A stretch of DNA of 64,000 bases from Cedecea neteri. Its GTDB lineage: Bacteria; Pseudomonadota; Gammaproteobacteria; Enterobacterales; Enterobacteriaceae. A program made the translations under genes and the position numbers. The DNA lies in NCBI RefSeq assembly GCF_000757825.1, contig NZ_CP009451.1, positions 3,038,001 to 3,102,000 on the forward strand, written 5' to 3'. Shown here one piece after another: positions 47,057 to 58,360 of the stretch. The notes below the pieces were generated by a model. That model was given only the letters and a program-made list of their open reading frames with translations, ran no database searches and was not told the DNA's origin. How positions within the stretch are numbered: the stretch's first letter is position 1; the number at the start of each line of letters is the position of its first letter.

Positions 47057-47260
47057 ATGAGTCTATTTCCGGTAATCGTAATATTCGGTCTTTCGTTTCC
47101 GCCGATATTCTTCGAGTTAATTCTGTCGCTCGCCGCGTTCTGGCTGGCGCGTCGGCTGCTGACCCCAACCGGCATCTATGATTTTGTCTGGCACCCTGCA
47201 TTATTCAATACAGCGCTCTATTGCTGCCTTTTTTATCTGATTTCGCGTTTGTTCGTTTGA
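47057..47260 (+). CDS. aaeX: Small membrane protein AaeX (DUF1656)
   Basis: The ATG at 47057 gives 67 residues starting [20 protein letters not shown], as in E. coli. The longer open frame from 47024 lacks support. Two hydrophobic helices are predicted. It is the first gene of the aaeXAB operon, 7 bp before aaeA, and its role in efflux is not defined. Confidence 0.94.
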   Translation: MSLFPVIVIFGLSFPPIFFELILSLAAFWLARRLLTPTGIYDFVWHPALFNTALYCCLFYLISRLFV

Positions 47261-47267
47261 GGTTGAT

Positions 47268-48200
47268 GTGAAAATACTAACAAGAAACATAACCCGTACC
47301 GCTATCACGCTTCTGCTGGTGCTGCTGGCCTTCATCGCTATTTTCCGGGCGTGGGTGTTTTATACCGAATCCCCGTGGACGCGTGACGCGCGTTTCACCG
47401 CTGACGTCGTCGCAATCGCGCCGGACGTGTCCGGACTTATCACTACCGTTGACGTTCATGACAACCAATTGGTGAAAAAAGACCAGGTGCTGTTTACCAT
47501 CGACCAGCCTCGCTATCAAAAAGCGCTCGAACAGGCCGAAGCCGATGTGGCCTATTATCAGGCGCTGGCATCAGAGAAACGCCGTGAAGCCGGCAGGCGT
47601 AATACGCTTGGTATTCAGGCGATGTCGCGCGAAGAGATTGACCAGTCGAACAACCTGCTGCAAACCGTGTTGCACCAGCTGGATAAAGCGCAGGCGACGC
47701 GTGACCTGGCCAAACTCGATCTGCAGCGCACGGTTATTCGTGCCCCGGCTGACGGCTGGGTGACTAACCTTAACGTGCATACCGGCGAGTTTATTAATCG
47801 TGGCGCGACGTCCGTGGCGCTGGTGAAACAGAATTCATTCTACATCCTTGCCTACATGGAAGAGACCAAGCTTGAGGGGATTCGCCCGGGCTATCGCGTG
47901 CAGATTACTCCGCTTGGCAGCAACCGCGTGCTGCGCGGCAGCGTTGACAGCATTTCTGCCGGGGTGACTAACGCCAGCAGTACCAGCGATGCAAAAGGCA
48001 TGGCGACGGTTGATTCTAACCTCGAGTGGGTTCGTCTTGCTCAGCGCGTGCCGGTCAGGATTCGCCTCGATGAACAGATGGGGAATTTGTATCCTGCCGG
48101 GACTACCGCGACCGTTGTAGTCACCGGTGAAAAAGACCGTAAAGCGGAAAATGACTCGGCGTTTATCAAGCTGATGCATCGCCTGCGCGAGTTCGGTTAA
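47268..48200 (+). CDS. aaeA: Aromatic carboxylic acid efflux, membrane-fusion subunit AaeA
   Basis: The 310-residue periplasmic adaptor of the HlyD/EmrA type has an N-terminal anchor (about 12-30), a lipoyl half-motif ([21 protein letters not shown]), a coiled-coil hairpin (about 80-145) and a beta-barrel. It links AaeB to an outer-membrane channel. Translation starts at GTG. aaeB begins 10 bp downstream. Confidence 0.96.
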   Translation: MKILTRNITRTAITLLLVLLAFIAIFRAWVFYTESPWTRDARFTADVVAIAPDVSGLITTVDVHDNQLVKKDQVLFTIDQPRYQKALEQAEADVAYYQALASEKRREAGRRNTLGIQAMSREEIDQSNNLLQTVLHQLDKAQATRDLAKLDLQRTVIRAPADGWVTNLNVHTGEFINRGATSVALVKQNSFYILAYMEETKLEGIRPGYRVQITPLGSNRVLRGSVDSISAGVTNASSTSDAKGMATVDSNLEWVRLAQRVPVRIRLDEQMGNLYPAGTTATVVVTGEKDRKAENDSAFIKLMHRLREFG

Positions 48201-48210
48201 GCAGGCCGCT

Positions 48211-50172
48211 ATGTATAACATTTCCAGGCTTCACCTCCGCTTTGCGATAAAGCTCGCCTTTGCCATCGTGCTGGCGGTGTTTGTCGGCTTCCATTTTGAG
48301 CTGGAAACACCGCGTTGGGCGGTGCTGACCGCCGCCATTGTTGCAGCCGGGCCCGCCTTTGCCGCCGGCGGGGAGCCCTATTCCGGGGCGATACGCTACC
48401 GCGGGATGCTGCGTATTATCGGGACGTTTATCGGCTGTGCTGCCGCGCTGGTTATCATCATTACCCTGATCCGTGCGCCGGTCGTTATGCTGCTGGTGTG
48501 CTGTATCTGGGCCGGATTCTGCACCTGGATCTCTTCGCTTGTTCGCGTCGAAAACTCTTACGCCTGGGGGCTCGCTGGCTACACCGCGCTGATAATCGTA
48601 GTCACTATCCAGGTTGCTCCGCTGACTACGCCGCAGTTTGCCGTTGAGCGCTGCAGCGAAATCGTCATCGGGATTGTCTGTGCCATCGTCGCTGACCTGC
48701 TGTTCTCGCCGCGCTCGATCAAGCAGGAGATAGACCGGGAGCTGGACAACCTGCTGGTGGATCAGTACCGCCTGATGCAGCTTTGTATTGCCCACGGAGA
48801 GAAAGAAGAGGTCGATAAAGCCTGGAGCGGGCTGGTGCGTAAGGTGACCGCGCTCAACGGAATGCGCGCCAACCTGAATATGGAGTCTGCCCGCTGGTCG
48901 AAGGCCAATCGCCGCCTGAAAGCGATTAATACGCTTTCGCTGACGATGATCACTCAGGCTTGTGAAACGTTCCTCATTCAGAACACCCGACCGGAATACG
49001 TCACGCCGGAATTTCGACAGCTTTTCGCCGCCGAAGTGGAAACCGCCGACGACGTTTATAAGCGCATGAAGGTGTTGCGCAGGGCGATTTCCGTGATGGG
49101 GGAAAAGGCCACGCCGGTTACCATTGGCTCCTGGGTTTCGGCCTCTACCCGTTTTCTGCTGCTGAAGCGAGGCTTTATCAGTAATACCCGGGTCAGCGCG
49201 ATTGAAGAGGAAGTGCTGAACGGCGAGGCTGTGGTGAAGGTAGAATCCGCCGAAGGCCACCACGCGATGATTAACTTCTGGCGTACGACGATTTCGTGCG
49301 TGCTCGGAAGTCTGTTCTGGCTGTGGACCGGCTGGACGTCCGGCAGCGGCGCCATGGTGATGATTGCGGTGGTTACCGCGCTGGCGATGCGCCTGCCTAA
49401 CCCGCGGATGGTTTCGCTCGACTTCCTTTACGGCATGCTGGTGGCGCTGCCGCTGGGGGCGTTTTACTTCCTGGTTATTCTGCCGTCGACTCAGCAAAGT
49501 ATGCTGTTGCTGTGCGTCAGCCTTGCCCTGCTCGGCTTCTTCATTGGGATTGAGGTACAAAAACGGCGATTGGGTTCAATGGGGGCGTTGGCCGGGACAA
49601 TCAACATCATCGTGCTGGATAACCCGATGACTTTCCATTTCAGTACATTCCTGGACAGCGCGCTGGGGCAGATCGTCGGCTGCTTCCTGGCGATGATGGT
49701 GATCCTGCTGATCCGCGATAATTCCAAAGAGCGAACCGGCCGTACGCTGCTGAATCAGTTTGTCTCTGCTGCCGTTTCGGCGCTGACGACCAATAACGCT
49801 CGCCGCAAAGAGAACCATCTGCCCGCGCTGTATCAGCAGCTGTTTTTACTGCTGAATATGTTCCCCGGCGACATCGATCGTTATCGCCTGGCGCTGACCC
49901 TGATAATCGCTCATCAGCGCCTGCGGGATGCGCCTATCCCGGTGAATGACGATCTTTCTGCCTTCCACCGACAGCTGCGTAAAACGGCTGATAAAGTTAT
50001 TTCTGCTAACAGCGATGATAAGCGAGAGCTCTATTACCAAAGGCTTTTAGGCGAGCTTGAAATCTATCAAGAGAAGCTTCGTCTGTGGGAAGCTCCGCTG
50101 CAGGTCACCGAGCCGGTGAAGCGGCTGGCGGACATTTTGCACCGCTATCGGCACACGCTAATTAACGCCTGA
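48211..50172 (+). CDS. aaeB: Aromatic carboxylic acid efflux pump AaeB
   Basis: This 653-residue FUSC-family inner-membrane protein has two sets of membrane helices (about residues 15-165 and 365-510) separated by a cytoplasmic domain. With AaeA it exports p-hydroxybenzoate and related acids as a metabolic relief valve. The length is close to E. coli AaeB. A terminator follows at once. Confidence 0.96.
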   Translation: MYNISRLHLRFAIKLAFAIVLAVFVGFHFELETPRWAVLTAAIVAAGPAFAAGGEPYSGAIRYRGMLRIIGTFIGCAAALVIIITLIRAPVVMLLVCCIWAGFCTWISSLVRVENSYAWGLAGYTALIIVVTIQVAPLTTPQFAVERCSEIVIGIVCAIVADLLFSPRSIKQEIDRELDNLLVDQYRLMQLCIAHGEKEEVDKAWSGLVRKVTALNGMRANLNMESARWSKANRRLKAINTLSLTMITQACETFLIQNTRPEYVTPEFRQLFAAEVETADDVYKRMKVLRRAISVMGEKATPVTIGSWVSASTRFLLLKRGFISNTRVSAIEEEVLNGEAVVKVESAEGHHAMINFWRTTISCVLGSLFWLWTGWTSGSGAMVMIAVVTALAMRLPNPRMVSLDFLYGMLVALPLGAFYFLVILPSTQQSMLLLCVSLALLGFFIGIEVQKRRLGSMGALAGTINIIVLDNPMTFHFSTFLDSALGQIVGCFLAMMVILLIRDNSKERTGRTLLNQFVSAAVSALTTNNARRKENHLPALYQQLFLLLNMFPGDIDRYRLALTLIIAHQRLRDAPIPVNDDLSAFHRQLRKTADKVISANSDDKRELYYQRLLGELEIYQEKLRLWEAPLQVTEPVKRLADILHRYRHTLINA

Positions 50173-50191
50173 GCCCAACCCTTGCACTGAG

Positions 50192-50216
50192 AGCCGACGC
50201 CTGCGTCGGCTTTTTT
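50192..50216 (+). terminator. Intrinsic terminator of aaeXAB
   Basis: GCCGACG pairs with CGTCGGC around CCTG, followed by T6, about 20 bp after aaeB. Confidence 0.9.
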
Positions 50217-50270
50217 CTATCTATACTTAACTGCGGTTACTGGGATGAACACTTAACAACAGGAGAAATT

Positions 50271-51725
50271 ATGACGAATGAACCCCTCCAGCAAAGTGAG
50301 CTCTTCAAAACCGGATATCTGGTAGACGGCAAGTGGCACACGCTCGGTGAAACCTTTGATGTGCTGAATCCTGCGACGGGAGAAGTGGTGGCTAAAGTGG
50401 CGAAGGCAGGCAAGCACGAAGCCGAAGCCGCGATTGCTGCCGCCAGTAAAGCGTTCCCCGCCTGGCGGGAGAAAACCGCCAAACAGCGCTCTGAAATCCT
50501 CTATCGCTGGTTTGAACTCATTCTGAAAAACAAAAGCTGGCTCGCCCGGCTGATGACTCTTGAGCAGGGAAAGCCGCTCAAAGAGGCCGAAGGTGAAGTC
50601 GACTATGCGGCAAGCTTCATTCAGTGGTTTGCTGAACAGGCCAAACGTGCGAACGGTGAAGTTATTCCTCCGGCCAGGTCTGGCTCTCGCATCCTGGCCA
50701 CGCGCGAACCTGTCGGCGTTGTGGCGGCGATCACGCCGTGGAATTTCCCCATGGCTATGCTGACCCGCAAGCTCGGACCCGCTCTGGCCGCGGGCTGTAC
50801 CGGAGTGATAAAACCTGCCAATAACACGCCTCTTTCCGCCTTTGCGCTGCTGGAGCTGGCAACGCAGGCAGGCGTGCCGAAAGGTGTACTTAACGCGGTG
50901 GCAGGGAACACGCAGGAAATCAGTGATGCCATTATGGCCAGCCAGCAGGTGCGCAAAATCTCCTTCACAGGTTCAACGGCGGTGGGCAAAACGCTGATGC
51001 GTAACGCTGCGGAAACAATGAAGAAAGTGTCGATGGAGCTGGGGGGCAATGCGCCTTATATCGTGTTTGATGATGCCGATATCGACGCGGCGGTGAAGGG
51101 AGCCATTGCCAACAAGTTCCGCAATGCGGGCCAGGTCTGCGTCAGCGTCAACCGCTTCTTTATCCAGCAGGGCGTGTACGATAGCTTTGTGAATAAGCTT
51201 GCGGAAGAGGTCAAAAAACTGAAGGTGGGCAATGGCCTGGAAGACGGCGTTGTCGTGGGGCCGCTGATTGAGTCGTCCGCGGTAGATAAGGTGCGTGAAC
51301 ACGTGGAGGACGCGCTGGCCAAAGGCGGTAAGGCGCTTGTCGGTGGCAAACCTCACCAGCTCGGCGGCAACTTCTGGCAGCCTACGGTCATCATCGACGC
51401 TAATGACGAGATGAAGCTGGCTAAGGAAGAGACGTTTGGCCCGCTGGCGGCCTGCTTTAGCTTTAAAACGGAAGAGGAAGTTATCGAGCGGGCGAACAAT
51501 ACGCCCTTTGGGCTTGCGGCTTATTTCTACACCCAGAACTTACAGCGCGTATTCCGCGTCTCACAGGCGCTGGAAAGCGGCATGGTTGGGATAAATGAAT
51601 GCGCCGTCTCAACGGAGCTTGGGCCATTCGGCGGGGTGAAAGAGTCCGGGTTAGGGCGTGAAGGTTCCGTGCTGGGGCTGGAAGAGTTCCTGGAAGTGAA
51701 AACGTTACACATTGGCGGGCTTTAG
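50271..51725 (+). CDS. NAD(P)-dependent succinate-semialdehyde dehydrogenase
   Basis: The 484-residue aldehyde dehydrogenase is closest in sequence to GabD and should oxidise succinate semialdehyde to succinate. Catalytic Cys290 (NAGQVCVSV) and general base Glu256 (SMELGGNAP) are present, as is the oxyanion-region PWNFPMAMLTRKLGPALAAG near residue 160. Exact substrate and cofactor cannot be read from sequence. It stands alone with an AGGAGAAATT Shine-Dalgarno and no gabT or gabP beside it. This gene is not between aaeB and yhcO in E. coli K-12 as I recall, so it is an accessory insertion or lineage difference. Confidence 0.88.
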   Translation: MTNEPLQQSELFKTGYLVDGKWHTLGETFDVLNPATGEVVAKVAKAGKHEAEAAIAAASKAFPAWREKTAKQRSEILYRWFELILKNKSWLARLMTLEQGKPLKEAEGEVDYAASFIQWFAEQAKRANGEVIPPARSGSRILATREPVGVVAAITPWNFPMAMLTRKLGPALAAGCTGVIKPANNTPLSAFALLELATQAGVPKGVLNAVAGNTQEISDAIMASQQVRKISFTGSTAVGKTLMRNAAETMKKVSMELGGNAPYIVFDDADIDAAVKGAIANKFRNAGQVCVSVNRFFIQQGVYDSFVNKLAEEVKKLKVGNGLEDGVVVGPLIESSAVDKVREHVEDALAKGGKALVGGKPHQLGGNFWQPTVIIDANDEMKLAKEETFGPLAACFSFKTEEEVIERANNTPFGLAAYFYTQNLQRVFRVSQALESGMVGINECAVSTELGPFGGVKESGLGREGSVLGLEEFLEVKTLHIGGL

Positions 51726-51761
51726 CCCCACCGCTTGCTTTAAAGGGTCAGGACGGCAGCG

Positions 51762-52034
51762 ATGAAAAAATTTACTTTTGATTTTAGCCACATCGACGAC
51801 AACCCTGCTTTCTATCGCCAGTTTGCGGAGCAGCTCGCTTTGCGTAAGGAGCAGGTCCATGACCTGGATAGCCTGTGGGAAGTGGTCACGGCGTCAATGC
51901 TGCCGCTTCCCGTCGAGATCGAGTTTGCGCATTTACCGGAGAGCAAACGGCGCAGATTCGGCGCACTCATCCTGCTGTTTGACGAGGCTGAAGAGGAGCT
52001 GGAGGGCCAGCTTCGCTTTAATATCCACGGCTAA
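51762..52034 (+). CDS. yhcO: Barstar-family protein YhcO
   Basis: This 90-residue protein starts [20 protein letters not shown] and matches the barstar (ribonuclease inhibitor) fold, including [22 protein letters not shown] cognate barnase-type RNase is not visible nearby. In E. coli yhcO also adjoins yhcN and aaeB. The inhibitor function is inferred from the family only. Confidence 0.93.
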   Translation: MKKFTFDFSHIDDNPAFYRQFAEQLALRKEQVHDLDSLWEVVTASMLPLPVEIEFAHLPESKRRRFGALILLFDEAEEELEGQLRFNIHG

Positions 52035-52051
52035 CGCGTAAGGCGCAGGCA

Positions 52052-52079
52052 TAAAAAAGCCCCCAGCGATCGGGGGCAA
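52052..52079 (-). terminator. Intrinsic terminator after yhcN
   Basis: On the minus strand GCCCCC pairs with GGGGGC around a 7-nt loop and runs into T6. It also lies just after the convergent yhcO. Confidence 0.85.
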
Positions 52080-52105
52080 GGTCGTAGGACAAGTACGACG
52101 AGGGG

Positions 52106-52372
52106 TTATTTGTACAGCTCTGCTGTTGCGTGCCAGGTATCGCCGGAACGAGCTTCGGTAATACGGTAAGCAGAGGCACCTTGTTCAGTGGCTTTCTGGG
52201 ACAATTCTTGACGCATATCCATTGGCGCGCTGCCAACCTGGCTGACTGAAATTGAGCCCATGGACTGCATACCCTGAGCTTGTTCATTGTTGACCTGGTG
52301 AGCTGCGGCGTTAGCGCCTAAAGAGATAACGGACAACAGGCTCAGTGCGGCGATAGTTAATTTGGTTTTCAT
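52106..52372 (-). CDS. DUF1471 (YhcN/BhsA-family) periplasmic protein, copy 1
   Basis: Starting at 52372 (ATG inside a longer frame), the product has 88 residues with a signal peptide cleaved after ANA (about residue 22). The mature domain ends SAYRITEARSGDTWHATAELYK. DUF1471 proteins are small stress-linked periplasmic proteins. A paralogue lies immediately upstream on the same strand. Confidence 0.9.
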   Translation of the reverse strand: MKTKLTIAALSLLSVISLGANAAAHQVNNEQAQGMQSMGSISVSQVGSAPMDMRQELSQKATEQGASAYRITEARSGDTWHATAELYK

Positions 52373-52496
52373 AGTCTTTACTCCTGAAGGTTTAACGTGG
52401 CGGCCGGAAGGGCTTACTGGCATTTATTCTACTTAGGGCCGCCGAGGCATAACGTTTCTAACGACATCTATTCAACTGGCTTATGGCTAAGAACGA

Positions 52497-52760
52497 TTAT
52501 TTGTACAGTTCTGCCGTTGCATGCCAGTGTCCGCCGGTGCGAGCTTCGATAACGCGGTAAGCAGAAGCGCCGTTTTGTTCAGCTTTCTGGTTCAGCATTT
52601 CGTGCATATCCATTGGAGAACTGCCGATGTCATCGACCGAAACGGTCCCCAGTGACTGGCGGTCTTGCGCCTGCTGAGCGTTGATAGAGTCAGCGGCGAA
52701 AACGCCGAATGACAGGGCGGAGAGCAGGCTTGCGGTAACTAAAGTTGCTTTCATGTTCAT
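52497..52760 (-). CDS. yhcN: DUF1471 periplasmic protein YhcN, copy 2
   Basis: The ATG at 52760 follows GAGGAAAG and gives 87 residues with a signal peptide (MNMKATLVTASLLSALSFGVFA). It matches E. coli YhcN more closely than copy 1, with SPMDMHEMLNQKAEQNGASAYRVIE. In E. coli YhcN has been linked to peroxide/acid stress. It is separated from copy 1 by 124 bp. Confidence 0.93.
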   Translation of the reverse strand: MNMKATLVTASLLSALSFGVFAADSINAQQAQDRQSLGTVSVDDIGSSPMDMHEMLNQKAEQNGASAYRVIEARTGGHWHATAELYK

Positions 52761-53134
52761 GATTTCTTTCCTCGTCGTATTCTTTTGGTTGGGCCATCGT
52801 TCTGTGACCCTCATCACGAAATTAAGTATACACTAGTTACGGGAAAAATTAATACCCTGCTAATTGTTGCCTATGCAACTTTAAATTAATGGGACGATTT
52901 TTTATTACTATGAGTTATAAAAAAGACGTTTTTATCACGCCATTTTTGTTAAATATAAGTAAAATCATATATATGGGTGAATTTAACTATTTGTGCGGTA
53001 GCACACAGAACAATGCCCTATAGAATGTTATTGAAGCCATTCCATGCGCTGGATTGAGGTTTATTTACGGAAGATTACCGAATTCGGGGGAGTGCACCCG
53101 CCATAAGGTATGACGGGTGAGGAAAGATGATGAA
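52761..53134. other. AT-rich intergenic region between yhcN and argR
   Basis: No gene is visible. A TATACT -10 on the minus strand (52830-52825) with an adjacent TG fits a yhcN promoter; no convincing -35 is seen. A hairpin CACCCG-C-CATA-AGG-TATG-A-CGGGTG (53095-53119) follows the argR stop without a T-run. Confidence 0.5.
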
Positions 53135-53668
<534 letters not shown>

Positions 53669-53830
53669 TTGTTCATCTTCCTTCAAGGCCCGGATTTACG
53701 GTTGCCTGAAAAGGGTGGGAGAAGCATCTGGCGGAAAACAGCCTGAAATAATGTTATGAAAGCGGGCGATTTTATCAAATTTCGTTATCGGCGAACATGC
53801 TTGCGTCACGACTCGCAAATAAGCCTCAAA

Positions 53831-53845
53831 GTAAACTAAATGTTA
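53831..53845 (+). promoter_or_regulatory. ArcA-like site upstream of mdh
   Basis: GTAAACTAAATGTTA agrees with the ArcA consensus GTTAATTAAATGTTA at 13 of 15 bases. In E. coli ArcA represses mdh under oxygen limitation. Confidence 0.55.
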
Positions 53846-53918
53846 TCAAAATGATGTTGTTTTGGTGTGCGCAGAGGGGTAATGTAACCGCCGTTGATGT
53901 AACCACATCAGGTCGTGA

Positions 53919-55025
<1,107 letters not shown>

Positions 55026-55038
55026 CCGCCCCTGGATA

Positions 55039-55070
55039 AAAAAAACCGGAACTCAGGTTCCGGTTTTTTT
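55039..55070 (+). terminator. Bidirectional terminator between mdh and degS
   Basis: CCGGAAC and GTTCCGG pair around TCAG, flanked by A and T runs on both sides, serving both convergent genes. Confidence 0.9.
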
Positions 55071-55081
55071 ATGCCTGCCGT

Positions 55082-56149
55082 TTAGCCACCGGCGGGGTAT
55101 TCCTGGACCGTGACCTGCAGCGTGAGCTTTTTATCTTCACGCATGACTTCTACCGGAATCACGGAGCCTGGACGAATTTCCGCCACCTGGTCCATCGTTT
55201 CCAGCGCGGAGACGGCAGGCTTGTGGTTTACCGAAATAATCACGTCATTCACCTGAATGCCCGCGAGTGCGGCCGGACCGTCCGGTGATACCGCATTGAC
55301 GATAATCCCCTGCAGCTGATCGATGCCGGTTGATGGGCCGTGCAGCGGGGTAATTTCTCTGCCGCCAATACCGATGTAGCCACGAATCACCCGGCCATCG
55401 CGGATCAGCTTATCCATTATCTTGGTCGCTAACTGGGTCGGTATCGCAAAGCCAATCCCTTCCGGCGTCTCGCCGTCATTGCTCTTGTCAAACGACAGCG
55501 TGTTGATGCCCATCAGCTCGCCCAGAGAGTTCACCAGCGCCCCGCCAGAGTTACCGCGGTTAATGGAGGCATCGGTCTGTAAGAACGACTGGCGACCCGA
55601 AGGGCTCAGGCCAATGCGGCCGGTGGCGCTGATAATGCCCTGAGTCACCGTCTGCCCAAGGTTGTAGGGATTACCAATAGCCATCACGACATCGCCAATA
55701 TGCGGCTGACGTTTGCCATTAATAGGAATAATCGGCAGGTTGGTGGCGTTGATTTTCAGCACCGCGAGGTCGGTCAGGCTATCGGAGCCAATGAGCAGTG
55801 CTTCAAATACCCGTCCATCCTGGAGAGCGACGATGATCTGCTCTGCATCATTAATGACGTGCTTGTTGGTGATGATGTAGCCCCGCCCATCCATGATAAC
55901 GCCAGAGCCGAGTGTCTTGATTTGGAGCTGGTTCTGACCGTTATTGCCGACGCTGCGGTTGTACACGTTGACCACAGCCGGGGCAGCACGACGTACCGCC
56001 GGATTAAAGCTCATCGGCGTTTCGTCTGCGCTGTCATATTGCGCAGGCGCAAGCGGACCAATGGCTTTGCGTAATGACGGCATCGCGAGCAGCAGCAGCC
56101 CCGCAACAATCAGCCCAATGACCACCGAACGTAAGATCTTTAGAAACAT
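55082..56149 (-). CDS. degS: Site-1 serine protease DegS
   Basis: DegS senses misfolded outer-membrane porins and cuts RseA to release sigma-E. The 355-residue protein has an N-terminal membrane anchor (about 5-25). The trypsin-like domain contains the catalytic triad His97 (NKHVIN), Asp127 (LTDLAV) and Ser201 (RGNSGGA). A single PDZ domain follows at about 260-345. It lies 88 bp after degQ. Confidence 0.98.
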   Translation of the reverse strand: MFLKILRSVVIGLIVAGLLLLAMPSLRKAIGPLAPAQYDSADETPMSFNPAVRRAAPAVVNVYNRSVGNNGQNQLQIKTLGSGVIMDGRGYIITNKHVINDAEQIIVALQDGRVFEALLIGSDSLTDLAVLKINATNLPIIPINGKRQPHIGDVVMAIGNPYNLGQTVTQGIISATGRIGLSPSGRQSFLQTDASINRGNSGGALVNSLGELMGINTLSFDKSNDGETPEGIGFAIPTQLATKIMDKLIRDGRVIRGYIGIGGREITPLHGPSTGIDQLQGIIVNAVSPDGPAALAGIQVNDVIISVNHKPAVSALETMDQVAEIRPGSVIPVEVMREDKKLTLQVTVQEYPAGG

Positions 56150-56197
56150 GAGTTTGAGTTAATGAGTGAGAGATCGACCGCAGAATAGCATGAGTTG

Positions 56198-56225
56198 AAC
56201 GGACATCGTACAGACGATGTCCGTT
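56198..56225 (-). repeat. Perfect 12-bp hairpin between degQ and degS
   Basis: AACGGACATCGT (56198-56209) and ACGATGTCCGTT (56214-56225) are perfect inverted repeats around ACAG. No T-run follows on the minus strand, so it is not a clear terminator for degQ. It lies 12 bp after the degQ stop. Confidence 0.8.
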
Positions 56226-56237
56226 TCTCTGCTTCCG

Positions 56238-57608
56238 TTAACGCAACAGCAAATAGAGGCTCTGTTCGCCGCGAACAACATGCAGCGCAATGACCGCGGG
56301 TTTGGCTTCAAGCACTTTACGCATTTCGGCGATGGTATGGATACGCTCGCGGTTAATGCCGATAATTACATCGTCTTTATGCAGGCCAACCTGAGCGGCG
56401 GGCGTGCCTTTATCCACGTTATCCAGATGAATGCCTTTGCCGCCGTCTTTCAGCTGCCCATCGCTGAGGGTGGCCCCTTGCAGCGCAGGCAGGATCATTT
56501 CAGCGCTGGCCGAAGAGGCGGTGCTCTTATCCAGCGTCACGCTAACTTCCAGCGGCTTGCCGTCTCGCAGCAGGCCCAGCTTAACAACGGTGCCAGGCTC
56601 AGTTGTGGCAATTTTAGCCCTCAGTTCGGCAAAACTGCTCAGCGGGTTACCGTTCAGGCTGGTGATGATATCCCCGGCTTTGACGCCAGCTTTTGCTGAA
56701 CCTGACTGCGGGAGCACTTCACTGACAAACGCGCCGCGCTGGGTTGAAAGGTTAAAGGCTTTGGCGATGTCAGAGTTCATCTCCATGCCTTTAATGCCCA
56801 GCAGGCCGCGTTTGATTTCACCAAACTCCATCAGCTGTTTGGCGAGGGTTTGCGCCATATTGCTGGGGATGGCGAAACCAATCCCTACGCTGCCGCCGCT
56901 TGGGGCAAGAATAGCGGTGTTAATGCCAATCAGTTCACCGTTCAGGTTCAGCAGCGCGCCGCCGGAGTTTCCGCGGTTGATTGAGGCGTCGGTCTGAATA
57001 AAGTTCTCCAGGCCTTCGAGATTAAGCCCGCTGCGGCCCAGCGCAGAAACAATACCGGAGGTTGCTGTTTGGCCCAGGCCAAAGGGGTTTCCTACCGCAA
57101 CGGCAAAGTCGCCCACTTTGAGCTTGTCAGAGTCGGCAACTTTGATTTCGGTCAGCCCTGAAGCATTCTGCAGTTGAATCAGCGCAATGTCGCTCTGATC
57201 GTCTCCGCCGATAAGTTTGGCATCAAACTCACGCCCGTCGTTCAGCTGCACGCTAATTTTTTGGGCCTGGTTGATCACGTGGTTATTGGTCAGGACATAG
57301 CCTTTAGCGGCGTTAATGATGACGCCGGAACCTAAACCTTCGAACTGCTGTGGCGTGTCGGAGGGCGCATCATCCCCGTAGAATTTCTTGAACTCTTCCG
57401 GCACCTTCTGGCCTGAGGCCGAAGCGGTACCTTCTACCCTTACGCTGACAACCGCCGGCAGCACTTTTTCCAGCATCGGCGCAAGGCTCGGCAACGCCGG
57501 CTGGCCTGGAACCTGGGAAGGCAGTGACGCGTTCGCCAGAGGGGATACGCCGAGCGTCAGACCGACGCTTAACGCTAATGCACTCCACAGCCGTGTTTGT
57601 TTCTTCAT
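56238..57608 (-). CDS. degQ: Periplasmic serine endoprotease DegQ
   Basis: DegQ is a periplasmic HtrA-family protease and chaperone. The 456-residue precursor has a signal peptide cleaved after ANA (about residue 27). Catalytic residues are His110 (NNHVIN), Asp140 (QSDIAL) and Ser215 (RGNSGGA), followed by two PDZ domains (about 260-350 and 365-450). It is upstream of degS, as in E. coli. Confidence 0.98.
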   Translation of the reverse strand: MKKQTRLWSALALSVGLTLGVSPLANASLPSQVPGQPALPSLAPMLEKVLPAVVSVRVEGTASASGQKVPEEFKKFYGDDAPSDTPQQFEGLGSGVIINAAKGYVLTNNHVINQAQKISVQLNDGREFDAKLIGGDDQSDIALIQLQNASGLTEIKVADSDKLKVGDFAVAVGNPFGLGQTATSGIVSALGRSGLNLEGLENFIQTDASINRGNSGGALLNLNGELIGINTAILAPSGGSVGIGFAIPSNMAQTLAKQLMEFGEIKRGLLGIKGMEMNSDIAKAFNLSTQRGAFVSEVLPQSGSAKAGVKAGDIITSLNGNPLSSFAELRAKIATTEPGTVVKLGLLRDGKPLEVSVTLDKSTASSASAEMILPALQGATLSDGQLKDGGKGIHLDNVDKGTPAAQVGLHKDDVIIGINRERIHTIAEMRKVLEAKPAVIALHVVRGEQSLYLLLR

Positions 57609-57786
57609 TGGATGCTGGCTCTCGTCACCTGGAAAAAGGAATACCCACTAACGCAATCGATGTTATTGAAATATCAATCGACTCACAATGGCGTAATAGG
57701 GAAGCAAAAGACAATTAAATGATAGCTGGGTCAGGGAAGGATGGGGGGCACATGAGCCGTGCCCCGGAAAAAATCTGAAACAGGGA

Positions 57787-58185
57787 TTAATCGCGTTTTG
57801 CACCGGCGCGCAGCAGACCAGAAGCACCGTCTGAATAGTCACGCGGCATCTGAACCGGAGCCTGATCGTTACCGGCTTCGGATTCGGCGAGACGGTTGCG
57901 GAACGGATTGGCTTCCGCCGTCATTTCCGGCAGCAGGCTGCTGGAGCTTTTTGCCATGTGCTGATAAAGCTGACGATAATCGTGCGCCATGTTGTCCAGC
58001 AGCTCGGCGCTGCGGGCAAAGTGGCTGACTAATTCTTCGCGGTACTCTTCAAGCTCCGCTTTGTTCTTTTCCAGCTCATACTGCAGAGCTTGCTGCTGGC
58101 GCAGCTTACGGTTGCCGAAACGCATGGCTACGGCGCCGATAATAAGGCCCACCACTAACCCAATAAGCGCATATTCCCAAGTCAT
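57787..58185 (-). CDS. zapG: Z-ring/cell-envelope protein ZapG (YhcB)
   Basis: This 132-residue inner-membrane protein has one N-terminal helix (about 4-22, YALIGLVVGLIIGAVAMRFG), a cytoplasmic coiled coil (about 28-75) and a DUF1043 tail. YhcB coordinates envelope synthesis with division. It is divergent from zapE. Confidence 0.95.
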   Translation of the reverse strand: MTWEYALIGLVVGLIIGAVAMRFGNRKLRQQQALQYELEKNKAELEEYREELVSHFARSAELLDNMAHDYRQLYQHMAKSSSSLLPEMTAEANPFRNRLAESEAGNDQAPVQMPRDYSDGASGLLRAGAKRD

Positions 58186-58360
58186 GAACTTCTCCCGTTA
58201 TCTTGTGATTCCGTAGGGTAATGTAGCCACTATAACCGTTAACCGAAGAGAAGTGGAATCCTGACGCAGCATCGCTTAGGGTAGAACGGCCTTTTTTTCG
58301 ACAACCTGCTCGAAAATGGCAGTGAACGGCTATCCGATTATAAAGGGAAGATAAAATACC

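Noticed and set aside
48166..49560. Long open frame (464 codons) antisense to aaeB
   Set aside because: Covers aaeB on the other strand; sequence is rich in Gln/Arg/His with no recognisable domain.
57747..57767. GGGCAC/GTGCCC hairpin after zapG as a terminator
   Set aside because: No T-run follows on the minus strand, so it does not qualify as intrinsic; kept only as a weak hairpin.
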